64,000 nt of DNA from Telmatactis stephensoni. Its lineage: Eukaryota; Cnidaria; Anthozoa; Actiniaria; Isophelliidae. Below, one piece after another: positions 1 through 12,907 of the stretch. Both the position numbers and the translations under genes were made by a program. The DNA is taken from assembly GCA_029948255.1 (NCBI GenBank), contig JALIZF010001327.1, positions 1 through 64,000 of the forward strand, in the 5' to 3' direction. Positions within the stretch are counted from its first letter, which is position 1. Each line of letters starts with the position of its first letter. The notes beneath the pieces are model-generated. The model ran no database searches. It worked only from the letters and a program-made list of their open reading frames with translations, and had not been told where the DNA came from.

Positions 1-3000
1 TGCTTTGAAGTCGTTTGAAAAGAACTCCGAATCTTAGCTCCCACCTTTCAGATGCTTGTAAATAATCTATTGTAAGGCCTCAGAACAGGAAATGTGTATG
101 GAAGACCAACTATTGGCGGTGAACGTTTTATTTTTGTTGCAATTTCTTCTTAATTGTAAATAGCTTTTACAGTCGCAGAGTAAATAAGATTGTCTTCTTA
201 AAAAAACATTATCTTTCCCTTCCATTTATTGTCTTTCTTTTTGCTCGTTTTTTCTTTTTCCTTTTTCAGTCTAGTTTTCGCAAACAGCTTTTTACCTGTG
301 ATTGTTTGCTTAAGAGAAGCCACTTGAATGCTGTCTATCATTCAATTAACTGAATTATTTGGAAAAACGTACTTGCTACAATCAGAAAGAAATCCTGCGA
401 GGCCCAGGAAATTAAAGGTCAAAACACCGAGAACAAAAATTGCCCAACAACTTAAAATCACATTCGATGAAGAATACATTTATTACTAACATCTTTCCGA
501 GTGATAATTCCATTCATTAACTTAAAATCAATTTCTGCGGGTAAAGATTATGAATCCTGTCGCTTCAGTTGTTTTGCACTAAGACTTGAATGAATAAAGT
601 TTAATGTAATTCATTTTCAGATAAAACTCGAATAATTAAATTAATTCAACTGATTTGTTTATGAAAAATTAAGTTAATGTATAAAAACTAAAATGTTTTA
701 CGAATTAGTTAACATTCTGATATTAAAAAGTGATAATATAAAAAAATCTTATCATATGTAAAATCGAGGTATTCCATTAATCTCATTGACCATGCCCCTT
801 TTATATAGGATATGTGTTATCTGTTGGATGAATTCTCCTTCAGTGGAGAAAATATAAACTTAAACGGAGCTGTTAGCCAAAAATATCCACTGAACAAGGA
901 TTTCTCCTCTATTCACTCTTTTCTGCAATTCGGGTTAGAATTTTGTAATGGACAGTTGACAATATTTCTGCTTTAATAACAAAACTGAACAAGCAAATTA
1001 TTTTTTTGGCCGGAGTCGGTTTTAATGTTCAAGCAAAATTTACAATAACGAGAGCTTGGATTGCCCGAAATTGGAGGAGAAAAATTAAAAAGAAAAACTG
1101 AAAAATAGTGCAAAGAGTAAAGGCTTTAAAAAAGGCACTCGAAAGAAAAATCAATATATATTTTTCTTGATTGTACTTCCAATTTGTGAAAGGAAAACTG
1201 CGCTTCAACGAAGAATCTAGTTTCTCTTACCTGTTAGGATGATTCTTTTGGTGTGTTCTACACTGCTAAGCTGACAGTCTCTTCTCTCTGCTGAACAGAT
1301 CCGCTTAATTGTCTTGCCTCGTGCAGAGAGTTGATGTGTAACTCTCTCAACTAACTAGACTTTTATACTTTAACAAGCTTCCACGCCACGTCAAAATCTT
1401 CAACTAAACAGCGAATCAGCTTTCTATGTGTCGAATTCTCTGCGTCCTGTATAGTTCTTTGAGTATAATTGGTCAAGACGCCAAAACCGATGCTTTTATT
1501 CTTCCAAATCAAATAACAAATCGCTCACAATGTAAACATTAAAAAATTGTCGTTTACCCCGGTCCGCGAAAGCTCCCTTGTTCCTAGCGCCTCCCTTTGG
1601 TGTAGGAGGTATTGTCGGTTATTGATTCATAATCTTATGTAGTATCATTAACAGAAAACAAAGCTTTCTTTTCCGGAACTCCTGTTTTATTGTTTGATTC
1701 TACTTGATTTGGTTCAACCCGTGCCTGACGCGCTTCTACGAATTTAATTAATCTCGTTCCACTTTTCAGCTGGCCCCGGATACGTCACTGAAGAGTAATA
1801 TAGAAAATTCGAAAACTAGAAATTGCTAGGCAGGCCCTGAACCGCCTTTGCTTTTATCTTCTTCTCGACTACGCTGAATCAGCTTTCATAGACGTAGAAT
1901 TTTGACTAGAGATTGAAAGTGAACGCTATGACGAAAATGAAAAGTGCATGAAGTTGCTTATAGCGATAATCTGTCCATTTCCTTCTTTGTACGAGTGAAC
2001 CTTTTCCACCTACGCTGATTCGCTATTAAAGGATATTCATTTCACTTACTCAAACTGGCAATTTCCAGACTGGGATTTTTGACGGGAAATAGCGTGTATC
2101 AGTGGTCATAATCTAGTAAATTGTACTGATGGTTCTCTTGTTTATGTTTATCCATGTGGATTACATTTCACCCGTTTTAAGATTAACTAAGAACACATTA
2201 ACTGACAAAAAAGAAAATAGATATAGAAAGAAAGAAAAAAAAAAAAGGAAAAAGAAAAAACGCACACACACACCTTTATACAGCCACATTACATTATAGA
2301 ATATTTTTTCTGTATGTTTTTGAGTTTTGCTTTTGCTTTTAAGGTTTTCGGAAACGAAAAAATTAGTGGAAAAAAGTTTCTGCAGTCGTAAGAGAACAAT
2401 TTTGGAAAAAACGATACATAAATTTGCGATGATATCTCTGTAAATCAAGCTCTACCATGAAGAACAAATAAAAGTAAGATCAATAACTTACAAATGTTAG
2501 TTTTTCACCAAAATTAAAATCTGCTTAATTCAGGCCATTCAATACAAAGCGCGTCCCCTTAAATTAGAATATTGCGAGTACATCTGTATCTTTTGAACCT
2601 CCTGGAATATCTAAGAAACTTCCGTATGCTATGTACTGTCTTTAGACACCATCTCTGCTATTTTTGCTCCAGGGGACAGCAATTTCTTGTATACAGAAAT
2701 CATCTAACAAGCCAGTTGTGCTCTCAAGCTCAGTAAACAGTAGACCACGCCGTAAGAAATTCCTTCTGAATTACAGATGAACAAACTCTTGTGAAGTTTT
2801 CTAATTGATTTGTAAACTGTCTATGGCGACAATTTTGAAAGCCGTTTTGAAATGTCACCCCAGGCAAAGCATTAATTGTTGATTAAAGAGTCCTTGAGTT
2901 GGAGGCTATCTAAATGATCTAAACTGAGCCATTCATCAGTCTCTATCAACAAGAAACTGAAATATATTCAGTTATTGCTAACTGAACTGAACTTCTATAC

Positions 3001-3229
3001 TACTAGATAGCAAGGTTCAAAATGTCGCAGCTCTAGAGCTAGTGCATTGAAAATAAGTTTATATAAATTAGCAAAATCAGCTAATAATTTAGAGGATTTC
3101 TGATTAATATATTATCATAAACGATAGATAAACAGTTAAACACAAACTGAAACTGATATTTAATGATATAAATGTATATATACAAACGAAAAAGAGAGAA
3201 ATATGAAGATATATCAATAGACTAATTGA
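1..3229. other. AT-rich stretch without a recognisable gene
   Basis: No open reading frame here has family-like composition or matches a domain I know. The only texture is an adenine-rich tract around 2225-2262 followed by a short CA run (about 2262-2274). I see no tRNA, no terminal inverted repeats and no convincing splice-bounded exon. It could be intergenic DNA or a long intron. Confidence 0.6.
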
Positions 3230-3249
3230 TAAACAAACCAGCGTTCGTA

Positions 3250-3352
3250 GGAATGAGGAAGCGAATGAATAAATGAATGAATAAATGAATTAATTGAATG
3301 TATGAAAAAATGGATAGATAGATGGATGGGTGAGTCAATGAATGAGAAAAAA
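3250..3352. repeat. Imperfect GAAT/AAAT tetranucleotide repeat
   Basis: Interspersed GAAT, AAAT and GATA/GATG units fill this stretch. An open frame over it on the minus strand is low-complexity and is not a gene. Confidence 0.7.
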
Positions 3353-3734
3353 TGACTATATTCAATTTTGAAATGCGCAAACTGAGTGACTATCAAGTCA
3401 ATAGACAAATGAGGGTCAATTGACGAAAGAAATATCGACAAAAAAATCAACAACAATATTGACAACGACGAGAATGATGAATACATAACTTTTCTGCATA
3501 TTATCATTTTTCCATGGTAGAGGCAAACGCTACCATTAAGAGTTTTGATTCAAAGTTTACTTATCATTTGAAATTTAGCTTCAAGTATTTTCACTTTAAT
3601 GCGAATGAGGCGTATATCGGCCATTACTGAGGTGACAATTCTTTTTATGCGAAACAAACGCAGGTAAGATAAAAAAGCTCAAGATTGTTTTGTTTTTCAC
3701 AATTTTTTGAATGATCAGTTTGTAATTCATTAGA

Positions 3735-4245
3735 ATACTAAATGAATGTCATCAGTTTTACATGTTTTAGTTAGTTTTTTAAGAGGGGATATTTTCAAGT
3801 TCGAGCAGTGAACAACAAAAACTCCTAAGTTGAAGAATAGCTGTTGTACAAAACTAAAATCATTTCTGTCAGAAAGTTTAAGTTGCTTGTAAGTAGTTTT
3901 GGCCGATGAAAGTTGTATCAAAATGTTAATCCAAAGCGAAAATTTGAATTTAGGCCTTCATTTGCTCAATTGTTATATGTTTTCTTTATATTCAGCTTGA
4001 AAAAGCTTAATCCCAACACAACTTCAAGAAAATGTCTCATACGTACAATTCAAGAAATCGTTTTAAACAGGTGTTTTATCTTGGTACATCAGTTTTTAAC
4101 TAGTAGAAAAAGGATTTGAGTGTTAATGCAGAACCGCGAAAATTTGGATTAAAACTCGCACGAAGGTCTAGTTTTTGGCGCTTTTCACCATTATTGCTCG
4201 CCATGGAAAAAAATCTCCTCTTAAAACCTAAAGGTACGTCACTCT
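3735..4245 (+). repeat. Dispersed non-coding repeat family R1, copy 1 (diverged)
   Basis: The stretch aligns by eye, with gaps, to 7655-8095. Shared landmarks in the same order are a CAGAAAGTTTA block, GTTAATCCAAAGCGAAAATT, AGGCCTTC, ATTAAAACT and CTAGTTTTTGGC, then CATTATTGCTCG and ATCTCCTCTTAAAA. No terminal inverted repeats or coding content were found. Other copies lie near 41.3-41.6 and 44.7 kb. The element class is unknown. Confidence 0.65.
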
Positions 4246-7178
4246 TCACAAGAAAAATTCCTACGACAAATATTTTTTAACTTTGCTCTTTTATGGATGG
4301 GAAAAGTTGACCAAATCAGTTAATATGACAAATGGATTTCTCACTAAAAAATTTGTAATAGAAAATTGCTCATGCATAAGAGTTTTTCATTGAGGAATCT
4401 GTCATTAAAATTGCACTAAGACTCAACATATCTGGAGCCTAAAACGAGCATCTATTTGGCCAATATGGCTTACAAAACCACCGTCAGTGTCTGTAAGTGT
4501 AAATTCTACCGAAGGGATTCATTCATTCCCTTTTGCTTCTAGGTTTTTTTTTTTTCCTTTTTTTAGTTTAATTGTTTAGCGCACTGAAAGAGTTTGCCAC
4601 TATCACTTTACGCGCACTTGCCACCATTTTCTGAAACACTTAAGTAGTCTACTGGCAATTAATAAATTTATATAAGAGGTGAAAATTTTAGAACGCATAG
4701 TTGCACGAGATAGTCAATAAATTAGCAGCTTATAACAATTAAAGTTGCATGAAAATAAAAATCTAATGAAAATCTTCCCAGATTTTGCTATCTTTAAAAG
4801 TTATTCCACGTTATTCACAGTAATAAATCAGCTATAAATGAACGTATCGGTGAATAAAGACGCAATTTTTGGTCATGTTTTTCAAAACGCAAATCTGGCT
4901 CGAGCAATAGACACAAAAACCGGTAAATTGTGTTCAAGCACGTAATAGTCGATTCTTTGGTTTATATTGGGTTTATGATGGACTATACTTCATTACTTTT
5001 ACACTAAACGGATCGGAAATTGCAAAAAAAACGTAGCAAGAGGTTTTTCCATTAACAGAACTATTAGTCTAGTTTAATCGTCAATCTTCTTCTTTTTTTT
5101 TTCCCCCTTTTTTTTTTCCTTTTTTTTTCCTTTTTTTTTTAATCCGAATTTTACCTTAATATTTCTTGAAGATACCCACGTGTGTTTAAACCTATAGTGA
5201 CTATTTCACATGTACTATAGTGATGTACTCGAGCTAATCTTTTGAAATCTGTAATCATTGATCATATCTTCAAGCTGTTTGATTATCTCGAATTAATCCC
5301 ATTACACTCTATTTAACTTAACAAGAGAAGTTTATCGAATACACCTACGATATCCAACCGATGAAAAGCGAATTCAATTCTTTGCTTAAACAATGAGATG
5401 ACGACATCACGCCCGAACAAAGAAGCATGCCTGCCGGTTCAGGTGAATGGAAGAGTAAAACGAAAACATTAAAAATTACGTCGATATCTTTGTCATAGAT
5501 GCCAAGATGCAATGTAACTTCCTGATGTTGCTGTGAAAATAGAACATCAGTCGAAAATAAGCGTTTTTTGTTTTTATTACATACGTAGACAAGTGTATGT
5601 TTCTGGATGATTTAAAGGTGTGTTTTTTAATAGAAGTAAAAATTATGAAAGCTAGTATTCCTCAGTTAGTATTCAGAAAAAGTTAGCATTTTGCAATGAC
5701 CGTAGAAAAACGACATATGAAAACCAAAATTCAAACTAAAAAAAGACGTTTCAGTCTTAGCTATTTCAGAGCGACAAACCATAGTTCACCCCTGTGAAAG
5801 TGTCTGATGTTTCAGACGACTTCCATTGTTATAGATTTTACGGATATCCGTTTTTGCTGTCCACACAAAAATAGCGTTTTACAAAAGAATAATGCCGTTT
5901 AATGTAGACAAGAAGCTTATATGGAGCAAAAAATTAAAGATAAAAAAAAATAAAGACAAAAAAATTACAGATTTCAAAACTATCGGGATTAGTATGGAGT
6001 TAACCCAGTAAACACGATGGAGCCAAAATGCTTTTAAGCACCAAAATACCTCAAAGGGTGAATATGACTATATATTTAATAGTGGTTAATTTACGGTTAC
6101 GAGAATTCCGTTGATCTCGACACCCATATCATTTCAAGTGATAAACACCGCTAGCTGTAAAGCTCATTCTAATGTGCACGACTCATGTACCGAACCCGGG
6201 CTCTCCAGTACAATGTACTAGTTGTGATAACTCACCTTTGATGCAGAATTTTTAAAGACAATTACTCAACACTTTAGAGAAAAATGTAGACTAGAGAGTG
6301 AATATTAATTATTTTTTGTGTTATAGTTTGAAACGAGTTTTTAGTTGGCCCGAATAAACCCTTTTGTCTATCGTGACATACCTAAGAACAAGTGCAGAAA
6401 GGTTCCTCGAGCAGTAAACTTAGTTTCAGAATACTAAGGTTGTAGGCATATAATGCACGATGACCAAGTGTAAGGACCATGCAGTAGAGATGTAGGCTAT
6501 CCTGATAACGCCTCTAATTTATACATAAAATGATGTTATTTATAGGTTAACAGTTTTATAATTAATATATTTTTAAACTTCTCCCCGAGGTCACATTTAA
6601 ACTACTGCAGCACCGTAAACGTTGACTTTGAATATTGAATCGGTGGGGAAAATTCCCCTTTCCATGATCCAAATCGCTTCTAGTTTTTTCGTTCACTTTA
6701 ATTTAGAAATGCACTGCTTACTCCGGAGGTGGATTAAATCGATCCCATGCAGTCGGATTTCGCAAATGCTGCAAACTAAGGAGAAGCCAGCAAACCGTCT
6801 TTCTAACAATTAAAATTTTGTCTTAAATTAAGTGTTTTTATAACTGTCAGTATTCTACTCAAGACAAGTTTAAACAAACACGTAATAAAACAGTTAATTC
6901 AGGAACCATTACGGTAAATGGACTGTGCTCTTTAAAGCTGGCGGAAGATGTGGCGTCGTTATGCTACAAGAGAAGTAGAAATGGTAGAAAATGGACTAAA
7001 ATATGTCAAAAACGTGCGGAAATGTACGGGAAATGATTTATAAAAGGATGAGGGAGTTTGTAGTCCATTTGCAGCCTAAAATAGTACTTGAAATGCCCTA
7101 GAATTGACGATTCTTAATATTAATGCGCATATTTATTTATTTTTCAATGGACAAAGCGGGAATAGCCCAGAACTACTC
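4246..7178. other. No gene recognised; polypyrimidine tract
   Basis: The stretch is AT-rich with no supported coding exon. A T-rich polypyrimidine tract runs from about 5085 to 5141. Small open frames (for example 6622-6813) have no family-like features. Confidence 0.55.
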
Positions 7179-7520
7179 CCGGCCCTAAAGTCGCCTTAAG
7201 TCGCACAAAGTCGCCTTTAAATCGCACAGAGTTGCCTCAAAGCGCACAAAGTTGCCTTAAACCGCACAAAGTCGCCTTAAGTCTCATCGACGTTTTGACC
7301 AATTTTTGCTTAAATCGCCATGACTCAAGTACGTCTCCGAAAAGCTCAACCCTTCGGCCCTCTCCGGCCCTAAAGTCGCCTTAAGTAGCAAAAAGTCACC
7401 TTAACCGCACAAAGTCACCTTAAATCGTCCAAAGTCACGCTAAGTTCAATCGACTTTTTGGCCAATTTTTGCTTAAATTAATCGCCTAATATCGTCCTAA
7501 GTCGGCGTAATTTGACCAAA
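7179..7520. repeat. Minisatellite with about 20-bp units
   Basis: Units resembling CGCACAAAGTCGCCTTAAA repeat imperfectly. Two blocks begin alike (GGCCCTAAAGTCGCCTTAAGT at 7173 and again near 7367) and each ends in a similar CGAC-TTTTTG-CCAATTTTTGCTTAAAT segment. The array is therefore a duplicated higher-order block of about 195 bp made of short units. Confidence 0.75.
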
Positions 7521-7654
7521 ATTACAGCAGCTTTAGGGTTCAGAGCCTTAGCTTCGTCTTTATGCCATAGATGAATGAGGGTATACCCGCCTCTCCGTTT
7601 GAAAATTAATATGCGCATTAAGAGCTAGGGAAATATTTTCCCTTTCAAGCATTG

Positions 7655-8095
7655 GGCAACAAAAACTATTCAGCTCAGTAAAGAATAACTGCTATACAAA
7701 GCTAAAGTTATTACTTTCAGAAAGTTTAGGTCGTTTATAAGTGGTTTTAATTAACGGTTGGATAAAAGTGTTAATCCAAAGTGAAAATTTGAATTAAAGA
7801 TTAGTTTTAGGCCTTCGATCTTTTGCTGAATTGCCGCACAATTCTTTACATTCAGCCTGAAAGTTGTAAAATTTGAATGAAATACAGGGTAACCACTTTG
7901 TACAATTGAAAAAACTGTTTTAACCAAGCATTATATCTTAGTAGATCATTCCCAACTGATAAAAATAGAAATTGAGTGTTAATCCAAAGCAAAAATTTGA
8001 ATTAAAACTTGCACAAGGGGCTAGTTTTTGGCACTTTTAGCCATTATTGCTCGATATTGAAAAATTTCTCCTCTTAAAATTAAGTGTCGTCAATA
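7655..8095 (+). repeat. Dispersed non-coding repeat family R1, copy 2 (best preserved)
   Basis: This is the longest and least interrupted copy in the window. It carries all the landmarks listed for copy 1 and keeps the segment CATTATTGCTCGATATTG intact near 8041-8060. That segment is split by another element at 44.81-46.07 kb, so this copy serves as the uninterrupted reference. Confidence 0.7.
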
Positions 8096-8809
8096 TAGCA
8101 AAGTTTACAAGCTTTGCTAAGAGGGATTTGCCGGTAAGCTTTTTAGTGATTTTACAGCTTAAAAGACTTAACTCTACCGAAGTTCTTTAGTATACGTTTA
8201 TCGATTTGATAGTGTTTATCTTGACTATCGACAAATAACAATAATTAAATCAAACCATCATTTTGAGTCAACTGATGGCATAAAAATCTTACTAAAAGCT
8301 TTAAACATATAAACCATTTACAAATACAAATAATAAGACATTATTTTATTGAAGATAAAATTAACTTCGCGTTTTTGACTGGCAACGCAATTACAGGTGC
8401 AAGTAAAACAACCAAATGTACTTCTGGAAACCATGCCCTTGTCTTATGCATGCATTTGTGAGGGTCGTTTTTGTGAACCACTGAATTAAACGTTTTGTCT
8501 TTCGGAAGACACATTCCTTTTCCAGAAATTAAAAAGATAAGGCACGTTACGTGTGTACACACTGATTACAGAAATTTGACTATAGTTAGCTAATCTTAAT
8601 GTCCGTCTGATCAAATTTCCTCTACAAATGATTTGCCCGTTTTGAAGGTCGAAGAGGTTTCGTTTGTCTGCGCTGTTTTGGGACAACGGCGACTAAAAAG
8701 TATCCAAATTGGTTATCTTGACCGTGCGGTTGATGACCTGAGAGCGAATGATTTGATAAATTTTCTTGGACAAATTATCTACACGAAAAAAAAAAAAAAA
8801 TGTGTACAT

Positions 8810-8994
8810 CAGGGGCGGATCCAGGATTATCTTCAGGAGGGGGGGTACCGTCTTCAGGAGGGGGTGCACCATCAAATAAACTGGAAACTACCGAGAGGAT
8901 ATTTTGGAAAAAATATTAAGAAAAAAGGACTCAATGCAAAGTCGTCTCAGGAGGGGTGCACACTCCCTGCACCCCTCCCCTAAATCCACCTCTG
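8810..8994. mobile_element. Small MITE with CAG...CTG ends (hAT-like)
   Basis: The left end reads CAGGGGCGGATCCAGGATT. The right end, read inward on the other strand, begins CAGAGGTGGATTTAG. G-rich and C-rich subterminal blocks pair with each other. CAG-type ends with a GGCGGATCCAG start are common in hAT MITEs. The flanking 8 bp do not match, so the usual hAT target duplication is not confirmed. Confidence 0.55.
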
Positions 8995-9484
8995 TACGTG
9001 ACAAAATTTCTTTGCCATAAAAAGCAATTTTATTTTGTCTTTTAAAATTTGGTCAAATTTCACACCCAATACGGGAAAGAAAACTTTGTTATATGGAAAA
9101 TTTGTCAGAAAACTTGCTCGTATAGAGGTCTAATTATCTGTCAACGGCTAGATAGCCACAGTGAAAATTTAGTGAACTGTATATATGCAATATCTGGAAA
9201 TTGTAGTGTGATTTGTAAACATTTAGCCTATGTGAACATCACCTTCCAATCATTTTGCGTAATTTTTATGAGTCGCGTGATCATTTTTTATCTAAGGATA
9301 ATTTGAACTTCGAAATTTAATTTTACAACTATAACGTTACATATATAACGGATCGCTTTTCATTTTCATTTTCAATTGCGATGGACGATGTATCATGTGA
9401 TGTATAATATGAAATGATCGATGATGATAATATGATGTATAATGTGAAATATCAGATCGCAAATATAATCTTTATGTTTCTCAT

Positions 9485-9746
9485 GGGGGGGGGGGGGGGG
9501 GGGGGGTGGGCCGGAGGAAATGCAGGAATCAAATACAAAAAAAATGCAAGCCCCCACGGTAAGGAATTCAACTATATTGATGACCCACCCCACTTCCAAA
9601 TATGAAAATAGGGTCCCTTGACCTGGTTTAACTTTCAGAAAAACATGACCCACCCCCTTTCATAGAGTAAATTTCTTTTGGCCCACCCCTCAATTTCTCC
9701 GGCCCAACCCCCCCCCCCCCCCCCCCCCCCAACCCCCCCCCCTCCT
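9485..9746. repeat. Foldback element with long G and C homopolymer arms
   Basis: A run of about 22 G (9485-9506) precedes GTGGGCCGGAGGAAAT. The matching inverted copy ATTTCTCCGGCCCAACC leads into C runs at 9708-9742. The open reading frames here only translate the homopolymers. Confidence 0.6.
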
Positions 9747-10292
9747 AAAAAGTGAATGCTCCCGTATAAAACACTTTTTGAGAGATTTGTTTCCAAAATT
9801 TTCGAAAATATGCAAGAAAAATATCAAAAAGTGCCCAAGTTTCGGGTGAAAAGTTTTGATTTTTTTTCCTTGATTGCGCGCTTGGTGACGACATCGTCAA
9901 TTCACTGTCGAACACTGGGCACGCGCTAACCTGATTTTTCAACTGACAAGCTACAGAAAACTTAAAAATTTTGCTTGAATTTTTGCATGTATATTATTAC
10001 TGCAATTTTCATAATACTGCGAACTCTGACCTTCAAACAGTCCGTTGGAATTTGGTTTTTCGCTTCCGCCCACTTCAAACAAACAACCAAAAACTACTCA
10101 TAAATATCCCTAAAAACCTACCAAATGACTGAAAATGATCTTTAGACGATTTGTAACAGCTAAATATGATTTTGGTATTAGTTAAATCTACGTATTTTTA
10201 ATTTTTAATTTTGATTGACGGAAGCTAATTTGGCAAAAACCATTTGAGTGTTTACATGTCCGAGTTCGCATGATTTTGAAAATTGCAGTAAA

Positions 10293-10456
10293 AGGAAATA
10301 ATATGGTTTACTCGTGCAATTTAGAATAAATTTGACTCGTGAGTTTTCAAAGAGCACAAATTGCACTCGCCCTACGGGCTCGTGCAATTTTGAATTCTTT
10401 GAAAACTCACTCGTGCAAATTTATTCTAAATTGCACTCGTAACCATGTTATTTCTT
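10293..10456. mobile_element. Foldback MITE, family F1 (about 164 bp, near-perfect palindrome)
   Basis: Both arms carry GGTT, CTCGTGCAATTT, AGAATAAATTTG and GTTTTCAAAGA in mirrored order around a short loop near 10375. The ends read GGAAATAATATGG and its inverted partner. Related elements at 12781 and 22378 share the AGGAAATCATATGG-type end and the GTGCAATTT(A/G)GAATAA core, which defines a family. Confidence 0.75.
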
Positions 10457-11228
10457 ATACAAATGATATCCGTATCATGCAAATTAAAATTCTATTTGTA
10501 ATTCAGTGGTGTAATCAGAAACTATATAACAATAAATACAATTTTCAGAATTAGTTATAAAAGGTGAATTTAGATATAAGACATATAAGGCAATATCAGA
10601 TCAAGTGTGCGTGGTTGTTGAAGTAGTCATGAGGAGCCCCAGGCTAAAAAATTTGGTTCTTGCTACGAAATTCTTTCGCTGCAAACTGCATATTTGAGGT
10701 AGCGATTGGTGTTGGAAAAGCAGAGAGGTGTTGCAGATACGGACTTTAACTGTCAACGTCCCTTTTGTTATTAGTTTCTGCCTGGGGAGCGTGGCCCTCT
10801 ACTCTGAATTATAACTGTCAACAAATATACGTGATTATCTTTATTTTGTAAAGCTACAATAAATATTGTGAGTCATACCCTGGGCTCTAGGGGTTTATTA
10901 TTCGCTTTCTTTAGAGAGTTATTCTCTTGTAGGCGCGAGAAGCGAAATCGTGTGACTCTCCTATCAAGTAAATAAACTTCGGAACGAGACGATAAACCCT
11001 GGAAATTCATATCAACTGATCGAGCTAACCCTTCAGAAATACTTCAATTTTTCTTGCTTGTTAATCATGGCTCAAGAACTCGCCAGTCTGGTAATCGTCC
11101 GGAGAAATATTTCGTCCTTTGAGAGCCGTACGAAAGAAGTTGCGAGTATGAAAAACAATATCCCCATACATGTATTAACTCGCCTTGTGTCCACATTAAT
11201 TATTACAATTATTCGCATAACGTTACAA
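10457..11228. other. Possible LTR-retroelement remnant, weak
   Basis: A TGTGAGTC start lies near 10867. About 190 bp further on, an open frame at 11058-11267 (MAQELASLVIVRR...) has the flavour of a gag N-terminus. I see no second LTR, primer-binding site or pol domain. The stretch may equally be unrelated unique DNA. Confidence 0.2.
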
Positions 11229-11475
11229 TTGTTATTCAGTCACAGTTATCGTACGTCAACCCAATGAATATCAGGCGAGACACCCGAACATTCTTCCTTG
11301 CCTTCAGGCGTGCCACCCGTGCAAGGGGGTATTTGCTGTCGTTATTTCTAATCCATCATTATTCAGTCACAGTTATCGTAGGTCAACCCAGTGAATATCA
11401 GGCGAGACACCCGAACATTCTTCCTTGCCTTCAGGCGTGCCACCCGTGCAAGGGGGTATTTGTTATTGTTATGTA
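11229..11475 (+). repeat. Two-copy tandem duplication, 127-bp unit
   Basis: The segment starting CAGTCACAGTTATCGTA occurs at 11237 and again at 11364, and the copies differ at only a few positions. Open frames here are by-products of the repeat. Confidence 0.85.
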
Positions 11476-12010
11476 GTTATTAGGACAATAATATGACTTT
11501 TCGAGGGCATATTGTTTATTTGTGGCCCGAGTAGCTTCATTTGCGCCCAAGAGGTATGATGCCTGTCTGTAAAAATGGTTTGAGTTTGAAATACAAAAAA
11601 TAAAAAGGTTTGAATATGTTCAATAAAAGACTTCCTTTATATGAAGGACCTACAGGACCCTATGCAGGACCCTACTGAAAATCGCTGCGAGTAGGTTTCC
11701 TGGGTAAATTTATCATTATTATTATGGTGCGACGTCTTACCTAAATTTTCTGATTGAGACAATCCATTTTTTTAGTTATGAGAAACATCTGAAGTCACTG
11801 TGCCCTTCGTATTACCGTAGTCTAGCTTTCACGCGTTCAGATATGTAAACGTAAAATTCCTCACTGCCAGGGGAGGTTTAATTGGCATCGGGAATGCCTG
11901 AGTTCAGCAATCATTGGTGAGGACGTCTTGCTTGTTTTGGTGCCCTGTCTTTGAATTGGTGGGCTTTTCATTAGAAGCCGTTTACGGCATAATAACGTTG
12001 TTAGCTTTAC

Positions 12011-12383
12011 CTTGCTTCTAGTTGCCTTCACTTCAGGGGCCTTCACTTTGTCTCCAGTGGACAGTCGAGGTGACTTTCTTTTTGTTTGCTTTTGCTCAGA
12101 AGGAATTACATTTTCGATGCCTTGTTTATTTATGGACTCGAATAACTCTTTGAAGGCGCTCAAAACTTCACTGTTGCTTTTGCCTTCTTTGTAGGATACA
12201 AGGACACCAGCCAACCCACCTAACGTAGATCCCACGTAAACCTTTGTTGCCCTGGATTTGGTACTTCGTTTTGATTTTGCAATGAACCATTCGGCGGGAA
12301 CTGCCGGCCCATCGATTTGTGAAATTGAACTGATGTCGATTTGTCTGACTTCTCTCGTTAAAAGGCAAAAGACATGATACGTA
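12011..12383 (-). CDS. Putative coding exon of unrecognised protein
   Basis: On the minus strand an open stretch is bounded by an acceptor-like TTTTCAG (exon from 12383) and a donor-like AAG|GTAAAG (exon ends 12011). This gives about 124 codons. The reading contains REVRQIDISSISQIDGPAVP, then EWFIAKSKRS, VYVGSTLGGLAGVLVSY and SAFKELFESI, followed by a lysine-rich tail. The composition looks protein-like, unlike the neighbouring open frames. I do not recognise a domain. Flanking exons were not located, so this may be one exon of a larger gene, or a gene fragment. The frame stays open past the donor to a stop at 11861, but that tail is probably intronic. Confidence 0.35.
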
Positions 12384-12780
12384 CTGAAAACGCTCTAGGT
12401 TCTGTACCACAGATATCAGAATTTACGCGTACCAGCAACGATTTTCTTGGTTTGGTACGACAACTCGGTATAACATAATAGCCTCGTTGAGTCCTCATGA
12501 AGAATGACCTTTTACCACGGATTCAAACTTAGCTTAGGTTTCAAATTTAAGCGCCAATTGCCTTTCATAACCATATAAAGAATAAACCCATTTAAAAATG
12601 TCAGCACAATAAAGATTTCTGTTTCAAGCATGTCAACGGCTCATATCGACTGTTGAGCTGTGATGCCTGCTGTTCGGAGATAATCCCCTTATTAATCCCG
12701 GGATTATTTACACTTAACAAACCACAAGCCTGAACCAAAATGTTGGGCTCGGGGCTCCTCATGTTACTGATAGAATTCGT

Positions 12781-12907
12781 ATAGGAAATCATGTGGTTTC
12801 GAGTGCAATTTGGAATAATTTGAAAGAGTTCGAAATTTGAGCTTTTGAAATATCACTAGTTCAAATTCATTCGGCAAATTGCACGAGAAAGCCATATGAT
12901 TTCCTAT
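12781..12907. mobile_element. Foldback MITE, family F1, second copy
   Basis: The left end ATAGGAAATCATGTGGTTT is matched by the inverted right end AAGCCATATGATTTCCTAT. Next to it lies the GTGCAATTTGGAATAA motif of the family. It abuts the MITE that starts at 12907. Confidence 0.75.
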
